Below, one piece after another: positions 45,404-53,939 of a stretch of DNA of 64,000 bases. Position 1 is the stretch's first letter. Each line of letters begins with the position of its first letter. Source of the DNA: Octadecabacter arcticus 238 (lineage in GTDB: Bacteria; Pseudomonadota; Alphaproteobacteria; Rhodobacterales; Rhodobacteraceae); the NCBI RefSeq assembly GCF_000155735.2, contig NC_020908.1, positions 62,001-126,000 of the forward strand. Direction: 5' to 3'. Both the position numbers and the translations under genes were made by a program. The notes beneath the pieces were generated by a model that worked only from the letters and a program-made list of their open reading frames with translations, had not been told where the DNA came from and made no database searches.

Positions 45404-47005
45404 TTATTCAGCGGGGACGGCAGCGGTGGAACTTGCAGCAGGTTGCTGCTTTCCAAAGGCTGTCATCCAAAGGTTATAACACATGATAATTGCGCCAGTG
45501 AGATAGAGGGCTCCACCCAGTCCGCGAACGACATACATCGGGAACTTGGCTCCGACGGTGTCAGCAAAGCTGTTCACCAAGAAACCCTGTGCGTCGACTT
45601 CGCGCCACATCAGACCTTCCATGATCCCTGTGACCCACATCGAAGACGCGTAAAGAATGATCCCGATTGTCGCGAGTCAGAAGTGTTAGTTCACCAGACG
45701 CAGCGAATAAAGCCCCGCGCGGTTCCACAGTTTTGGTGTCATGAAATACAGCGCCGCAAACGTGATCATACCGTTCCAGCCAAGCGCGCCGGAATGCACG
45801 TGGCCGATGGTCCAGTCGGTATAGTGGCTCAGCGAATTCACCGCGCGGATCGACATCATCGGACCCTCGAATGTGGACATGCCGTAAAAGCCGAGTGAGA
45901 TGACCATCATGCGAATGATCGGGTCGGTGCGGATTTTGTCCCATGCACCTGACAGCGTCATCAAACCGTTGATCATGCCACCCCAGCTGGGCATCCACAA
46001 AACGATTGAAAACACCATGCCAAGGGTCGTCGCCCAGTCTGGTAACGCGGTGTAGTGCAAGTGGTGCGGACCGGCCCAGATGTACAAGAAAATGAGTGAC
46101 CAGAAATGCACGATCGACAGTTTGTAACTGAACACTGGCTTACCGGCCTGTTTGGGGACGAAGTAATACATCATGCCCAAGAAACCGGCTGTGAGGAAGA
46201 AGCCAACAGCGTTGTGGCCGTACCACCACTGGGTCATCGCGTCCTGCACACCTGCAAAGACTTGCACTGATTTAGAGCCGAAGATGCTGACAGGAACTGA
46301 TAGATTATTGACGATGTGCAGCATTGCGACGGTCACGATAAAGGCCAGGAAGAACCAGTTCGCGACGTAGATGTGCGGTTCTTTGCGCTTGACGATCGTG
46401 CCCATGAACACGACCAGATAGGCGACCCAAACGATGGTTAGCCAGATATCCACGTACCATTCAGGCTTGGCATATTCTTTCGATTGGGTCGATCCCATCA
46501 AATACCCCGTTGCAGCGAGTACGATGAACAGGTTGTACCCCCAAAACACGAACCACGCGGTATTGCCGCCCCATAGACGTGCAGCGCAGGTGCGTTGCAC
46601 GATATAGAATGACGTGCAGATCAACGCGTTGCCACCGAAGGCAAAGATCACCGCAGAGGTGTGGAGCGGACGCAGGCGGCCAAAGTTGCCGTAACCCTGC
46701 AGGAACTCAAAATTCAGGGATGGAAACGCCAACTGGAAAGCGATGAACGTTCCGACAAGAAATCCTGCCAGCCCCCAAAACGCAGTTGCAACCACGCCGT
46801 ACCGGATCACACCGTCCATATAGCCTGTTGGCTCTGGCGGCCTGATGTCATCAGCCGTGCGCACCGACCAAACAAACATTCCCGCTGATATGATCATGAT
46901 GATGATAGCATGAATTTGATAGGCGATGTCGCGCGCCCAACTTGCGGCTACAGCCGCGAGCAGGGTGACAACCCCGAACGCCACTATCTTGAACCAATTC
47001 CACAT
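45404..47005 (-). pseudogene. ccoN: cbb3 oxidase catalytic subunit I, two nonsense codons
   Basis: CcoN carries haem b, haem b3 and CuB and reduces oxygen. The start is ATG 47005 after GAAGGGAACG; an upstream ATG at 47071 is possible. Typical motifs are present: [56 protein letters not shown], and [13 protein letters not shown] (His ligands). After GLYSLRLVN the same frame reads [22 protein letters not shown], then [20 protein letters not shown] to the end at 45404. The homologous sequence is NWHFWLAT, so TAA (45686-45688) and TGA (45677-45679) replace Trp codons. Truncation removes the last two helices, so the oxidase is probably inactive. Confidence 0.93.
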
Positions 47006-47122
47006 CGTGGCGTTCCCTTCTTCGAATAGGACGAATGTGTCCTGCAAATATTTATGCGACGGGTTTTTCACGGATCAGCGGAAGGCCGCCTTGATCCAAA
47101 TTAAACAAATGCGCGGTTTTTC

Positions 47123-47136
47123 TTGACTTCAATCAA
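47123..47136. promoter_or_regulatory. FNR/FixK box between ccoN and usp
   Basis: TTGACTTCAATCAA matches the FNR consensus TTGAT-N4-ATCAA at nine of ten defined bases. It lies 118 bases before ccoN and 56 bases before usp, in the divergent promoter region. The fnrL gene itself is 0.9 kb away, so oxygen control by FnrL is expected. Confidence 0.85.
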
Positions 47137-47192
47137 GGAAAACCGGTCGACGGATTGGCACACTGAAAGGGTCCGCAACAGGAGTACTGACC

Positions 47193-48032
47193 ATGAGCTA
47201 CAAAACCATTGCTATCGTCATCTTTGACGAGGTTGGCGACAAAGAAGCGCTGCAAACTGCAGTCACATTGGCAAACCGTGAGGGCGGCCACCTGGATGTC
47301 TATTGTCTTGGCATCGATCCGGTACGCTACGATATGGCACCGATGGGGGCGTCACCAGCATTGACGTTATCAGGCCGCGGTGAGGCGGAGACGCGGGCCA
47401 AGACATTGGTCGACTGGGCGGAAGACCGTCTTAGGGACGCTTTGGTGCCAACGGCGGTCCAGAAATTGGTCGTCACATCTGCTGGCCTCGATGCGGCCAT
47501 TGCGCGGGTCGTGCGGTATTCCGACCTGATCATCGCATCACAGCCCTACGGCGAGGGGTCGACGCAGGTGCAGACGATTATTCTTGAGGCGGTTTTGTTT
47601 GGCACTGGCGCGCCCGTTATGGTTATTCCGCGCACCGCCGAAAATATCGGACCCTTTGAACGGGTCATGGTCGCATGGGACGAAAGCACCCAAGCACTGG
47701 AGGCCGTGCGCAAAGCCTTGCCTGCCCTAAAAAATGCCACACGAGCCGAGATCGTCATGATCAACCCGCCCTCCCATTCGCCGGAACGATCCGATCCGGG
47801 CGGCGTGATTTGCGTGATGTTGGCGCGCCACGGCGTTAAGGCGGACGTGTCGATCCTTGCCAAAACAATGCCGCACGTCGCCGAGGTCATCAACCGTCAC
47901 GCACAAGACCATGCAATCGATTTGATCGTCATGGGCGCATACGGTCATTCGCGCTTCCGCGAAGCGATGATTGGTGGTGCGACCCGCGACATGCTTGAAA
48001 CGGCTCGTGTTCCGATACTGATGGCGCACTAA
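47193..48032 (+). CDS. Universal stress protein, two-domain
   Basis: The 279-aa cytoplasmic protein has two UspA-like domains (residues about 1-145 and 155-279). The second ends with the ATP-binding pattern GAYGHSRFREAMIGGATRDMLETARVPILMAH. It has a strong ribosome-binding site (CAGGAGTACTGACC). It is divergent from ccoN under the FNR box, as in other Rhodobacteraceae, and probably acts under low oxygen. It overlaps the 3' end of fnrL by four bases. Confidence 0.94.
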   Translation: MSYKTIAIVIFDEVGDKEALQTAVTLANREGGHLDVYCLGIDPVRYDMAPMGASPALTLSGRGEAETRAKTLVDWAEDRLRDALVPTAVQKLVVTSAGLDAAIARVVRYSDLIIASQPYGEGSTQVQTIILEAVLFGTGAPVMVIPRTAENIGPFERVMVAWDESTQALEAVRKALPALKNATRAEIVMINPPSHSPERSDPGGVICVMLARHGVKADVSILAKTMPHVAEVINRHAQDHAIDLIVMGAYGHSRFREAMIGGATRDMLETARVPILMAH

Positions 48033-48766
48033 AGGTGCGAGATCGCGTCACTGCCAGTCTGCGCCAACAAACGCGCCATATCGGGCACGACCACCTTCCG
48101 TTTGCCTTCAAGCAGAATAATACCCTCCCGCTTCAGCGCGGAGATTTGGCGGCTGACTGTTTCCAGCGTCAGACCCAGATAATCCGACATCGCCTCGCGG
48201 GTGAGCGGCAAATCAATCGTCACGGGCGCATTAATCTTAGGAACATCGTGGGCCTGTTCGCGGTGGGCAATGATGGTCAGCAAACTCGCGATTTTTTCAC
48301 GCGCAGTTTTGCGACCAAGGATCAACATCCATTCGCGGGCTGCATCCAGCTCATCCATCGTCATTTCCAGCAGTCGTTCGCCAATGTGGGGGGGGCGAAC
48401 CAACATGTCCTCAAATGGTTTGCGCCTGAAACAGCACAGTGTGACATCTGTGATCGCGCACACGTCATAGGCTGATGTCTTGCGCCAAGGACGGCCGATA
48501 AAATCGGACGGAAGTAACAGGCCCAGCATTTGCGTGCGCCCGTCCTCAAGTGTTTGCCCCAACGTCGCGACACCGCGCACAACAGAACCCACAAAGGTCA
48601 GATCATCACCTGCCCATGCTATTGTTTGGCCTGCCTCAAACGTCCGGTAAAATTTCATGTCTTCAAGCAATGCCAATTCATCGGCCTCGCACTTAGAGCA
48701 GACGGCGCGGTGGCGGATTGGGCAATCGGCACATTGTAGGTCGAATTTGGATTTTTTGATTGCCAA
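48029..48766 (-). CDS. fnrL: Oxygen-responsive regulator FnrL (Crp/Fnr family)
   Basis: FnrL senses oxygen with a [4Fe-4S] cluster and activates or represses anaerobic and microaerobic genes. The 245-aa protein has Cys12, Cys15, Cys23 and Cys26 near the N-terminus and Cys104 (YDVCAIT) as the likely internal ligand. The cNMP-like sensor domain follows, then the HTH (MSDYLGLTLETVSRQISALKREG). It likely controls ccoN and usp through the box at 47123. It looks intact although the cco operon is damaged. Confidence 0.96.
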   Translation of the reverse strand: MAIKKSKFDLQCADCPIRHRAVCSKCEADELALLEDMKFYRTFEAGQTIAWAGDDLTFVGSVVRGVATLGQTLEDGRTQMLGLLLPSDFIGRPWRKTSAYDVCAITDVTLCCFRRKPFEDMLVRPPHIGERLLEMTMDELDAAREWMLILGRKTAREKIASLLTIIAHREQAHDVPKINAPVTIDLPLTREAMSDYLGLTLETVSRQISALKREGIILLEGKRKVVVPDMARLLAQTGSDAISHL

Positions 48767-48955
48767 GATTACATCCTCTTCGGTTTGTGGAGTCCGAGAG
48801 CTACACCATAGGTAGAGTAGAAGGCCGACAACGTGTCTAGTATTTCTGTGCGCACCAACGGCGTTTTTTTGCGTGCAAGTGCAAGGGGGGGGCCTCTCGC
48901 GCTTGTGCCTTGCGCGCCGCCGTGCGATTTCATCTGGAAAAAAAGGGGGTTAGGT

Positions 48956-50137
48956 ATGCGCATAGGTTTGATCGTTTTGGTGTTGGGCTATGTGCTCAGT
49001 CAATTTTACCGAGCGTTTCTGGCGGTACTGACCCCCGCACTGGAGGCCGATCTGGGCGCGACAGCCGCCGATCTGTCGTATGCGTCGGGCCTTTGGTTTA
49101 TAGTCTTTGCTGTCATGCAGATTCCCGTTGGAGAGGCATTGGACCGCTTCGGGCCGCGGATAACGGCCGTAGTTTTGTTCAGCTTGGGCGGGGCAGGCGG
49201 AGCATTGGTTTTCGCGATGGCACAGACACCAGCCCATATCGCGTGGGCAATGGCGCTGATCGGCATCGGTTGTTCGCCTGTCTTGATGGCAGCCTATTAC
49301 ATCTTTGCGAAAATGTATCCGGCGGTGATGTTTTCGACCCTTGCAGGGGCGACGATCGGCTTTGGCAGCTTGGGAAACCTTGCGAGTTCCGCCCCCATGG
49401 CATGGGCCGTAGAATCGTTCGGTTGGCGCGAGACCATGGTGGCGCTGGCGGCGTTGACCCTTTTGGTGTCAATCGCGCTTTGGCTGGTTGTGAAAGACCC
49501 ACCAAAAACTGCGTCCACGGGTCCGCGCGGGTCAGTGTTGGATATCCTGAAGATAAAGGCTCTTTGGCTGATTTTTCCGATGATGTTCGTGAACTACGCG
49601 CCCGCTGCCGGCCTGCGCGGACTTTGGGTTGGACCATATGGCACGGATGTGTTCGGGGCTGACACGTCGATGATTGGAACCATGACACTGGTGATGGGCC
49701 TTGCGATGATCGTGGGGAATTTCGCTTATGGACCGATGGATCGCGTGTTTGGCACCCGCAAATGGGTGGTATTTGTTGGCAACACACTAGGTGCGGCAGG
49801 CTGTTTTGCCTTGTTTGCTTTGCATGGACTTACGTCAGTTTGGACAGCGACCGCGTTGCTCGCGCTTGTGGGGCTTGCGGGGGCGTCGTTTCCTTTGATG
49901 ATCGCCCACGCCCGTCCGTTCTTTCCTGAACACCTTACGGGGCGCGGTGTGACGTTGATGAACCTGTTTGGAATCGGCGGTGTCGGGATCATGCAAATCG
50001 TGACTGGCCGGTTGATGACGTTCTGGCAGGACACCAAAGGTGACAGCGAAGCCTATGCGTCCCTGTTCGGGTTTTATGGCATTGTGATGTGTTGCGGCCT
50101 TGCGATCTATGTCTTCAGCACGGACCGCACAGACTAA
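48956..50137 (+). CDS. MFS transporter
   Basis: The 393-aa protein has about twelve hydrophobic helices. The start is ATG 48956 (MRIGLIVLVLGYVLSQFYRAFL), after GGGGGTTAGGT; the longer frame to 48833 adds a polar stretch unlike the family. The MFS loop motif between helices 2 and 3 is GEALDRFGPR. It resembles nitrate/oxalate/formate-type MFS carriers in the FYRAFL...ALEADLG start, but the substrate is unknown. Confidence 0.92.
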   Translation: MRIGLIVLVLGYVLSQFYRAFLAVLTPALEADLGATAADLSYASGLWFIVFAVMQIPVGEALDRFGPRITAVVLFSLGGAGGALVFAMAQTPAHIAWAMALIGIGCSPVLMAAYYIFAKMYPAVMFSTLAGATIGFGSLGNLASSAPMAWAVESFGWRETMVALAALTLLVSIALWLVVKDPPKTASTGPRGSVLDILKIKALWLIFPMMFVNYAPAAGLRGLWVGPYGTDVFGADTSMIGTMTLVMGLAMIVGNFAYGPMDRVFGTRKWVVFVGNTLGAAGCFALFALHGLTSVWTATALLALVGLAGASFPLMIAHARPFFPEHLTGRGVTLMNLFGIGGVGIMQIVTGRLMTFWQDTKGDSEAYASLFGFYGIVMCCGLAIYVFSTDRTD

Positions 50138-50217
50138 CGCCCCTTTTGTTTAAAGCGCATTGGGTCTAAGAGGCGCGTGTCCCATAGGGGACATGCATTT
50201 ACAAAGGATCCAATCGC

Positions 50218-51240
50218 ATGGGCTATAGAATCGTCATTGCGGGCGCCACAGGTAACGTGGGCCGCGAAATGCTCAACATTCTGGCAGAACGCCAGTTTCC
50301 AGCGGATGAGGTTGTCGCGCTGGCATCCCGCAGATCGCTCGGAACGGAAGTGAGCTTTGGCGACAAGACGTTGAAAACCCAGGACTTGGATACCTTCGAT
50401 TTTACGGGCTACGACATCGCGTTCTTTGCAGTCGGGTCTGACGCGACAAAGAAATACGCGCCTATCGCGGCCAAGCAGGGCTGTGTCGTCATTGATAACT
50501 CGTCGCTGTATCGCTATGATCCAGACGTGCCGCTGGTTGTGCCAGAAGTGAATCCCGAAGCCGTCGATGGCTACGCTAAGAAAAACATCATTGCGAACCC
50601 GAACTGTTCGACCGCACAGATGGTGGTGGCGCTGAAGCCTTTGCATGACCGCGCCAAGATCAAGCGCGTCGTCGTCAGCACATACCAATCCGTGTCCGGT
50701 TCGGGCAAAGACGCGATCGACGAACTGTGGGATCAGACCAAATCAATCTACAACCCGACCGACTCCAAGCCACCAAAGGTCTTTACCAAACAGATTGCGT
50801 TCAACGTTATCCCGCACATCGACGTCTTCATGGATTCAGGCGACACCAAAGAAGAATGGAAGATGGTCGCGGAAACTAAAAAGATCATCGACAAATCTAT
50901 CAAGGTCACAGCGACCTGCGTGCGCGTGCCTGTGTTCGTCGGCCATTCGGAATCGATTAATATCGAATTTGAGGATTTCCTCGACGAAGACGAAGCCCGC
51001 GATATCCTGCGCGAAGCACCGGGCGTTATGGTCATCGATAAGCGCGAAGATGGCGGTTATGTCACGCCCGTCGAATGCGTCGGTGATTTCGCCACGTTCG
51101 TTAGCCGCATCCGTCAGGACAGCACAATCGACAACGGTCTGAACATGTGGGTCGTGTCTGACAACCTGCGCAAAGGTGCAGCACTTAACGCTGTGCAGAT
51201 CGCGGAAACCCTTGGCAACCGGTGTCTGAAAAAAGGTTAG
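50218..51240 (+). CDS. asd: Aspartate-semialdehyde dehydrogenase
   Basis: Asd reduces aspartyl phosphate to aspartate semialdehyde, the branch point to lysine/diaminopimelate, methionine and threonine. The 340-aa protein has the NADP-binding start (YRIVIAGATGNVGREML), the catalytic Cys in NPNCSTAQ (about residue 130), and the substrate-binding RVPVFVGHSESINIEF with a catalytic His. It is preceded by GGATCCAATCGC and followed by a strong terminator. Confidence 0.97.
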   Translation: MGYRIVIAGATGNVGREMLNILAERQFPADEVVALASRRSLGTEVSFGDKTLKTQDLDTFDFTGYDIAFFAVGSDATKKYAPIAAKQGCVVIDNSSLYRYDPDVPLVVPEVNPEAVDGYAKKNIIANPNCSTAQMVVALKPLHDRAKIKRVVVSTYQSVSGSGKDAIDELWDQTKSIYNPTDSKPPKVFTKQIAFNVIPHIDVFMDSGDTKEEWKMVAETKKIIDKSIKVTATCVRVPVFVGHSESINIEFEDFLDEDEARDILREAPGVMVIDKREDGGYVTPVECVGDFATFVSRIRQDSTIDNGLNMWVVSDNLRKGAALNAVQIAETLGNRCLKKG

Positions 51241-51275
51241 TCTGTCTCGCGATAGCTAGAACAAGCAAGAATTTG

Positions 51276-51305
51276 AAAAGGCCCCGCCGTTTGGTGGGGC
51301 CTTTT
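51276..51305. terminator. Bidirectional terminator between asd and PII gene
   Basis: AAAAGGCCCC...GGGGCCTTTT forms a perfect ten-base stem with A/T runs on both sides, so it can end both convergent transcripts. Confidence 0.93.
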
Positions 51306-51308
51306 CAG

Positions 51309-51620
51309 TTAGAATCGCTCTGCGCGTAAAACCTCAACATCGCTGATTGTGACGACACCGATGTGTTTGTCGACAACCTTGAATGCGGCATCCAGCAAGT
51401 CGTCCAAGCGTTCGGGCTTGATGATGCAAATGACCTGAACCATTCCGTTTGCGCGTCCGATCTGCCCTTCACGCGACCAAGAACCTGACCGACCCGATCC
51501 ACCCAGAACCGGCAGGATCGAATATCCGGTGACGCCTGCGGCTTCCATCGTGTCCGTCAGGCGGTTTTGCATGATCGCCTCAATTGTGATGACAACGCGT
51601 TTTGCTTGATGTGTTTTCAT
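51309..51620 (-). CDS. PII-family regulatory protein, SbtB-like
   Basis: The 103-aa product starts at ATG 51620, with its GGAGG site inside the end of sbtA. It has the PII/SbtB fold pattern: KRVVITIEAIMQNRLTDTMEAAGVTGYSILPVLGGSGRSGSW, a T-loop-like stretch, then VQVICIIKPERLDDLLDAAF. It lacks the RGxEY uridylylation loop of classic GlnB. Adjacent to the SbtA-type bicarbonate transporter, it probably acts as its adenine-nucleotide-sensing partner, by analogy with cyanobacterial SbtB. Confidence 0.88.
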   Translation of the reverse strand: MKTHQAKRVVITIEAIMQNRLTDTMEAAGVTGYSILPVLGGSGRSGSWSREGQIGRANGMVQVICIIKPERLDDLLDAAFKVVDKHIGVVTISDVEVLRAERF

Positions 51621-51621
51621 G

Positions 51622-52599
51622 TCAGCCTCCTGTGAGGGTTTGGCTTGCCGCAACGTAGAGCGGGATACCGATGGTCAAATTGAACGGGAACGTCACACCG
51701 AGCGACAGCGTCAGATAAACCGACGGATTCGCCTCTGGTAGGGCGACGCGCATTGCGGCAGGCACGGCGATGTAGCTGGCAGACGCAGACAAGACCATCA
51801 TCAAAGCCACCCCACCTGACGATAAACCGACGATTAGCGCGAACACGAGCCCCAAAACGGCCCCCACAAGCGGCATTGCAATGCCGAACGCCACTGCGCC
51901 GAAATTCAACACACCGCGCGATTCACGCAGACCGCGCCCCGCGACCAAGCCCATATCGAGCAGAAACAGGCACAAAACACCCGTGAAGGGCGCAACAATG
52001 AAGTTTGAGATTTTATCGAGACCCTCTTGTCCGGTCACAGCACCAATGAAAAAAGCGCCGACCAGTAAAACGATGGATCCGTTGAGCATAATGTCCCGCA
52101 TGAGTTCGCCGTCCATCCGGCGGCCCGACCCACCCCGTGATACGAGCCAGAGCGCAGACAGAATCGCGGGCGCTTCCATGACGGCGGCAACCGCAACCAT
52201 GTAGCCTTCCGACGAAATCCCGCGTCCTTCCAGAACGGATGTTGCAGCAACAAACGTCACGATAGAAATCGAACCGTAATGTCCCGCCACGGCAGCTGCA
52301 TCAATGCGGCTAAGGCTGGTCATGACCTGCAGCATCGCAAACGCAATAAGCGGCAAAGCAGCTGACAAGACAAACCCCGCCACGAGCGTCGCAACCAACG
52401 TACCGTCCAGCCCGTTGGCGGCCACGGCTGCTCCGCCCTTAAAGCCAATTGCGAACAGCAAATAGATCGACATCGCTTTGGCCGTGGCCTCTGGCACGCT
52501 CAAATCCGATCGGACCAATGCGGCGGTAATCCCCAGCACGAAAGACAGGATTACAGGGGAAAGCAGGTTCGTCGCTGCAAGGTCGAAAATTTCGGCCAT
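51622..52599 (-). CDS. sbtA: Sodium-dependent bicarbonate transporter, SbtA family
   Basis: The 325-aa inner-membrane protein has about ten hydrophobic helices and the family-like start FDLAATNLLSPVILSFVLG and LRSDL-like LVRSDLSVPEATAKAMSIYLLFAIGFKGG. It should take up bicarbonate with sodium. The start is ATG 52599; a second ATG lies four codons upstream. It is followed at once by the PII gene and preceded by a carbonic anhydrase gene, which together form an inorganic-carbon module. Confidence 0.92.
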   Translation of the reverse strand: MAEIFDLAATNLLSPVILSFVLGITAALVRSDLSVPEATAKAMSIYLLFAIGFKGGAAVAANGLDGTLVATLVAGFVLSAALPLIAFAMLQVMTSLSRIDAAAVAGHYGSISIVTFVAATSVLEGRGISSEGYMVAVAAVMEAPAILSALWLVSRGGSGRRMDGELMRDIMLNGSIVLLVGAFFIGAVTGQEGLDKISNFIVAPFTGVLCLFLLDMGLVAGRGLRESRGVLNFGAVAFGIAMPLVGAVLGLVFALIVGLSSGGVALMMVLSASASYIAVPAAMRVALPEANPSVYLTLSLGVTFPFNLTIGIPLYVAASQTLTGG

Positions 52600-52660
52600 C
52601 AGAAGTCCCATCGTTGAATATACAAAATTTAAAGAAGTACGTCTGCTGCGGTTTCACAAC

Positions 52661-53308
52661 CTAAAGAGATTTAAAGTCCTCAGTTTCAGCGTCATACACT
52701 TCAAGCCCGCCGTGCCCGATGTCATTCCAAAGACCGTGTAATGATAATCGACCACTGTCGACTGCATCTTTCACATGCGGAAACGTCATCAGATTTTCAA
52801 GTGATATCACGACGCTGTCTTTTTCTAGCTGGCGCACGCGCGCTGCATCGTCACCCTCTGGCAACTTGTCGAAACTGGGCCGCAGAATGTCCATCCAGCG
52901 TCCGACGTAGCTTGTTTTGGCCTCAAGTTCGGGGGCGTTTCCAGAACACATATCATAGCAACCCTGCACGCCGCCGCAGGCCGAATGGCCCAGTACGATC
53001 AGGTGCGAAACTTTTAATTCTGTGACTGCATATTCAACAGCGGCAGACGTGCCGTGATGCTTGCCGCCTGATTCTTGTGGGGGAACTAGATTGGCGATGT
53101 TGCGGTGAATGAAAAATTCACCCTGATCCGCCCCAAAAATTGATGTGACATGAACGCGACTGTCGCAGCAAGACACGACCATGGCGCGCGGGTGCTGTCC
53201 ACCTTCCGCTAGTTGCATGTACCAGCCCTTGTTTTGTTCGTAAGTTGTTGCTTTCCAACCATGATATCGGCGGACCAGATAGTCTGGAAGAGGGCGAGCG
53301 AGGTGCAT
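52661..53308 (-). CDS. Beta-carbonic anhydrase
   Basis: It interconverts CO2 and bicarbonate. The 215-aa product starts at ATG 53308 (MHLARPLPDYLVRRYHGW); a longer frame to 53341 is less likely. The zinc ligands and catalytic dyad are visible: SCCDSRV (Cys, Asp-Arg) and HSACGGVQG (His, Cys). It is on the same strand as sbtA and the PII gene, 61 bases upstream, so a shared role in bicarbonate supply for carboxylating enzymes is likely. Confidence 0.95.
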   Translation of the reverse strand: MHLARPLPDYLVRRYHGWKATTYEQNKGWYMQLAEGGQHPRAMVVSCCDSRVHVTSIFGADQGEFFIHRNIANLVPPQESGGKHHGTSAAVEYAVTELKVSHLIVLGHSACGGVQGCYDMCSGNAPELEAKTSYVGRWMDILRPSFDKLPEGDDAARVRQLEKDSVVISLENLMTFPHVKDAVDSGRLSLHGLWNDIGHGGLEVYDAETEDFKSL

Positions 53309-53448
53309 GACACTGTCCTTTTCGTCGATTTTACCCTGCATATGGGGAATTTATCCGAAATTCGAGCGATTAATGTAGCGGGATCGAAACCAATTGGAAA
53401 CTTTGACGTCGTAGCTTCGTACTTGGGTGAAGTGAGAGTGGGATTGAA

Positions 53449-53853
53449 ATGGAACAACAAGAGACTCGACATACGTCTCGCGCGATTGCGCGTCTGGTGC
53501 CACTGGAATCGTTTGGGCCTGCCGTAAATGCCCTATCACCATACGCACTTGATGATGACGACTTCGGTCAGGGTGATTTGATCTGTGACAGCCTTGAAGA
53601 GCTATCGCGGCATTTGAAATGCTTGGACTACGACTACCAGTCCGGACAACTCGACCGACTTGAGGCGCGTGCGCGCAGCATTGTCATGCTCGCAGATCAG
53701 CTTGGTTTGCGACGGGTTGGGCAGGTCGCGGCTGACGTCATCTATTGCATAGATGGCACTGATAAGGCCGCGTTGGCGGCGACGTTGTCGCGGTTGATGC
53801 GGTTGGTGACGCAGGCTTTGGATCATGCGGTGGGGCCAATTTCGGCACGTTGA
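53449..53853 (+). CDS. Hypothetical protein, helical
   Basis: The 134-aa protein is mostly helical (LEELSRHLKCLDYDYQSGQLDRLEARARSIVMLADQLGLRRVGQVAADVIYCIDGTDKAALAATLSRLMRLV). There is no signal peptide or membrane helix. The pattern of a short N-terminal linker and a four-helix bundle resembles Hpt-like or chemosensory scaffold domains, but no phosphorylatable HxxKG motif is present. I do not recognise a family. Confidence 0.75.
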   Translation: MEQQETRHTSRAIARLVPLESFGPAVNALSPYALDDDDFGQGDLICDSLEELSRHLKCLDYDYQSGQLDRLEARARSIVMLADQLGLRRVGQVAADVIYCIDGTDKAALAATLSRLMRLVTQALDHAVGPISAR

Positions 53854-53939
53854 ATCGGGGGCGTAATTTGGGCGTGTGGGCCGTGGCCCTCGCCACGGGC
53901 ATGGTCTAGGTTGACGCAACAATCAGGCCAGAGGTCCCA

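Noticed and set aside
45660..45690. Recoding of stop codons in ccoN (TGA read as Trp)
   Set aside because: One of the two stops is TAA, which is not recoded as Trp, and other genes here end normally at TGA. Nonsense mutation is simpler.
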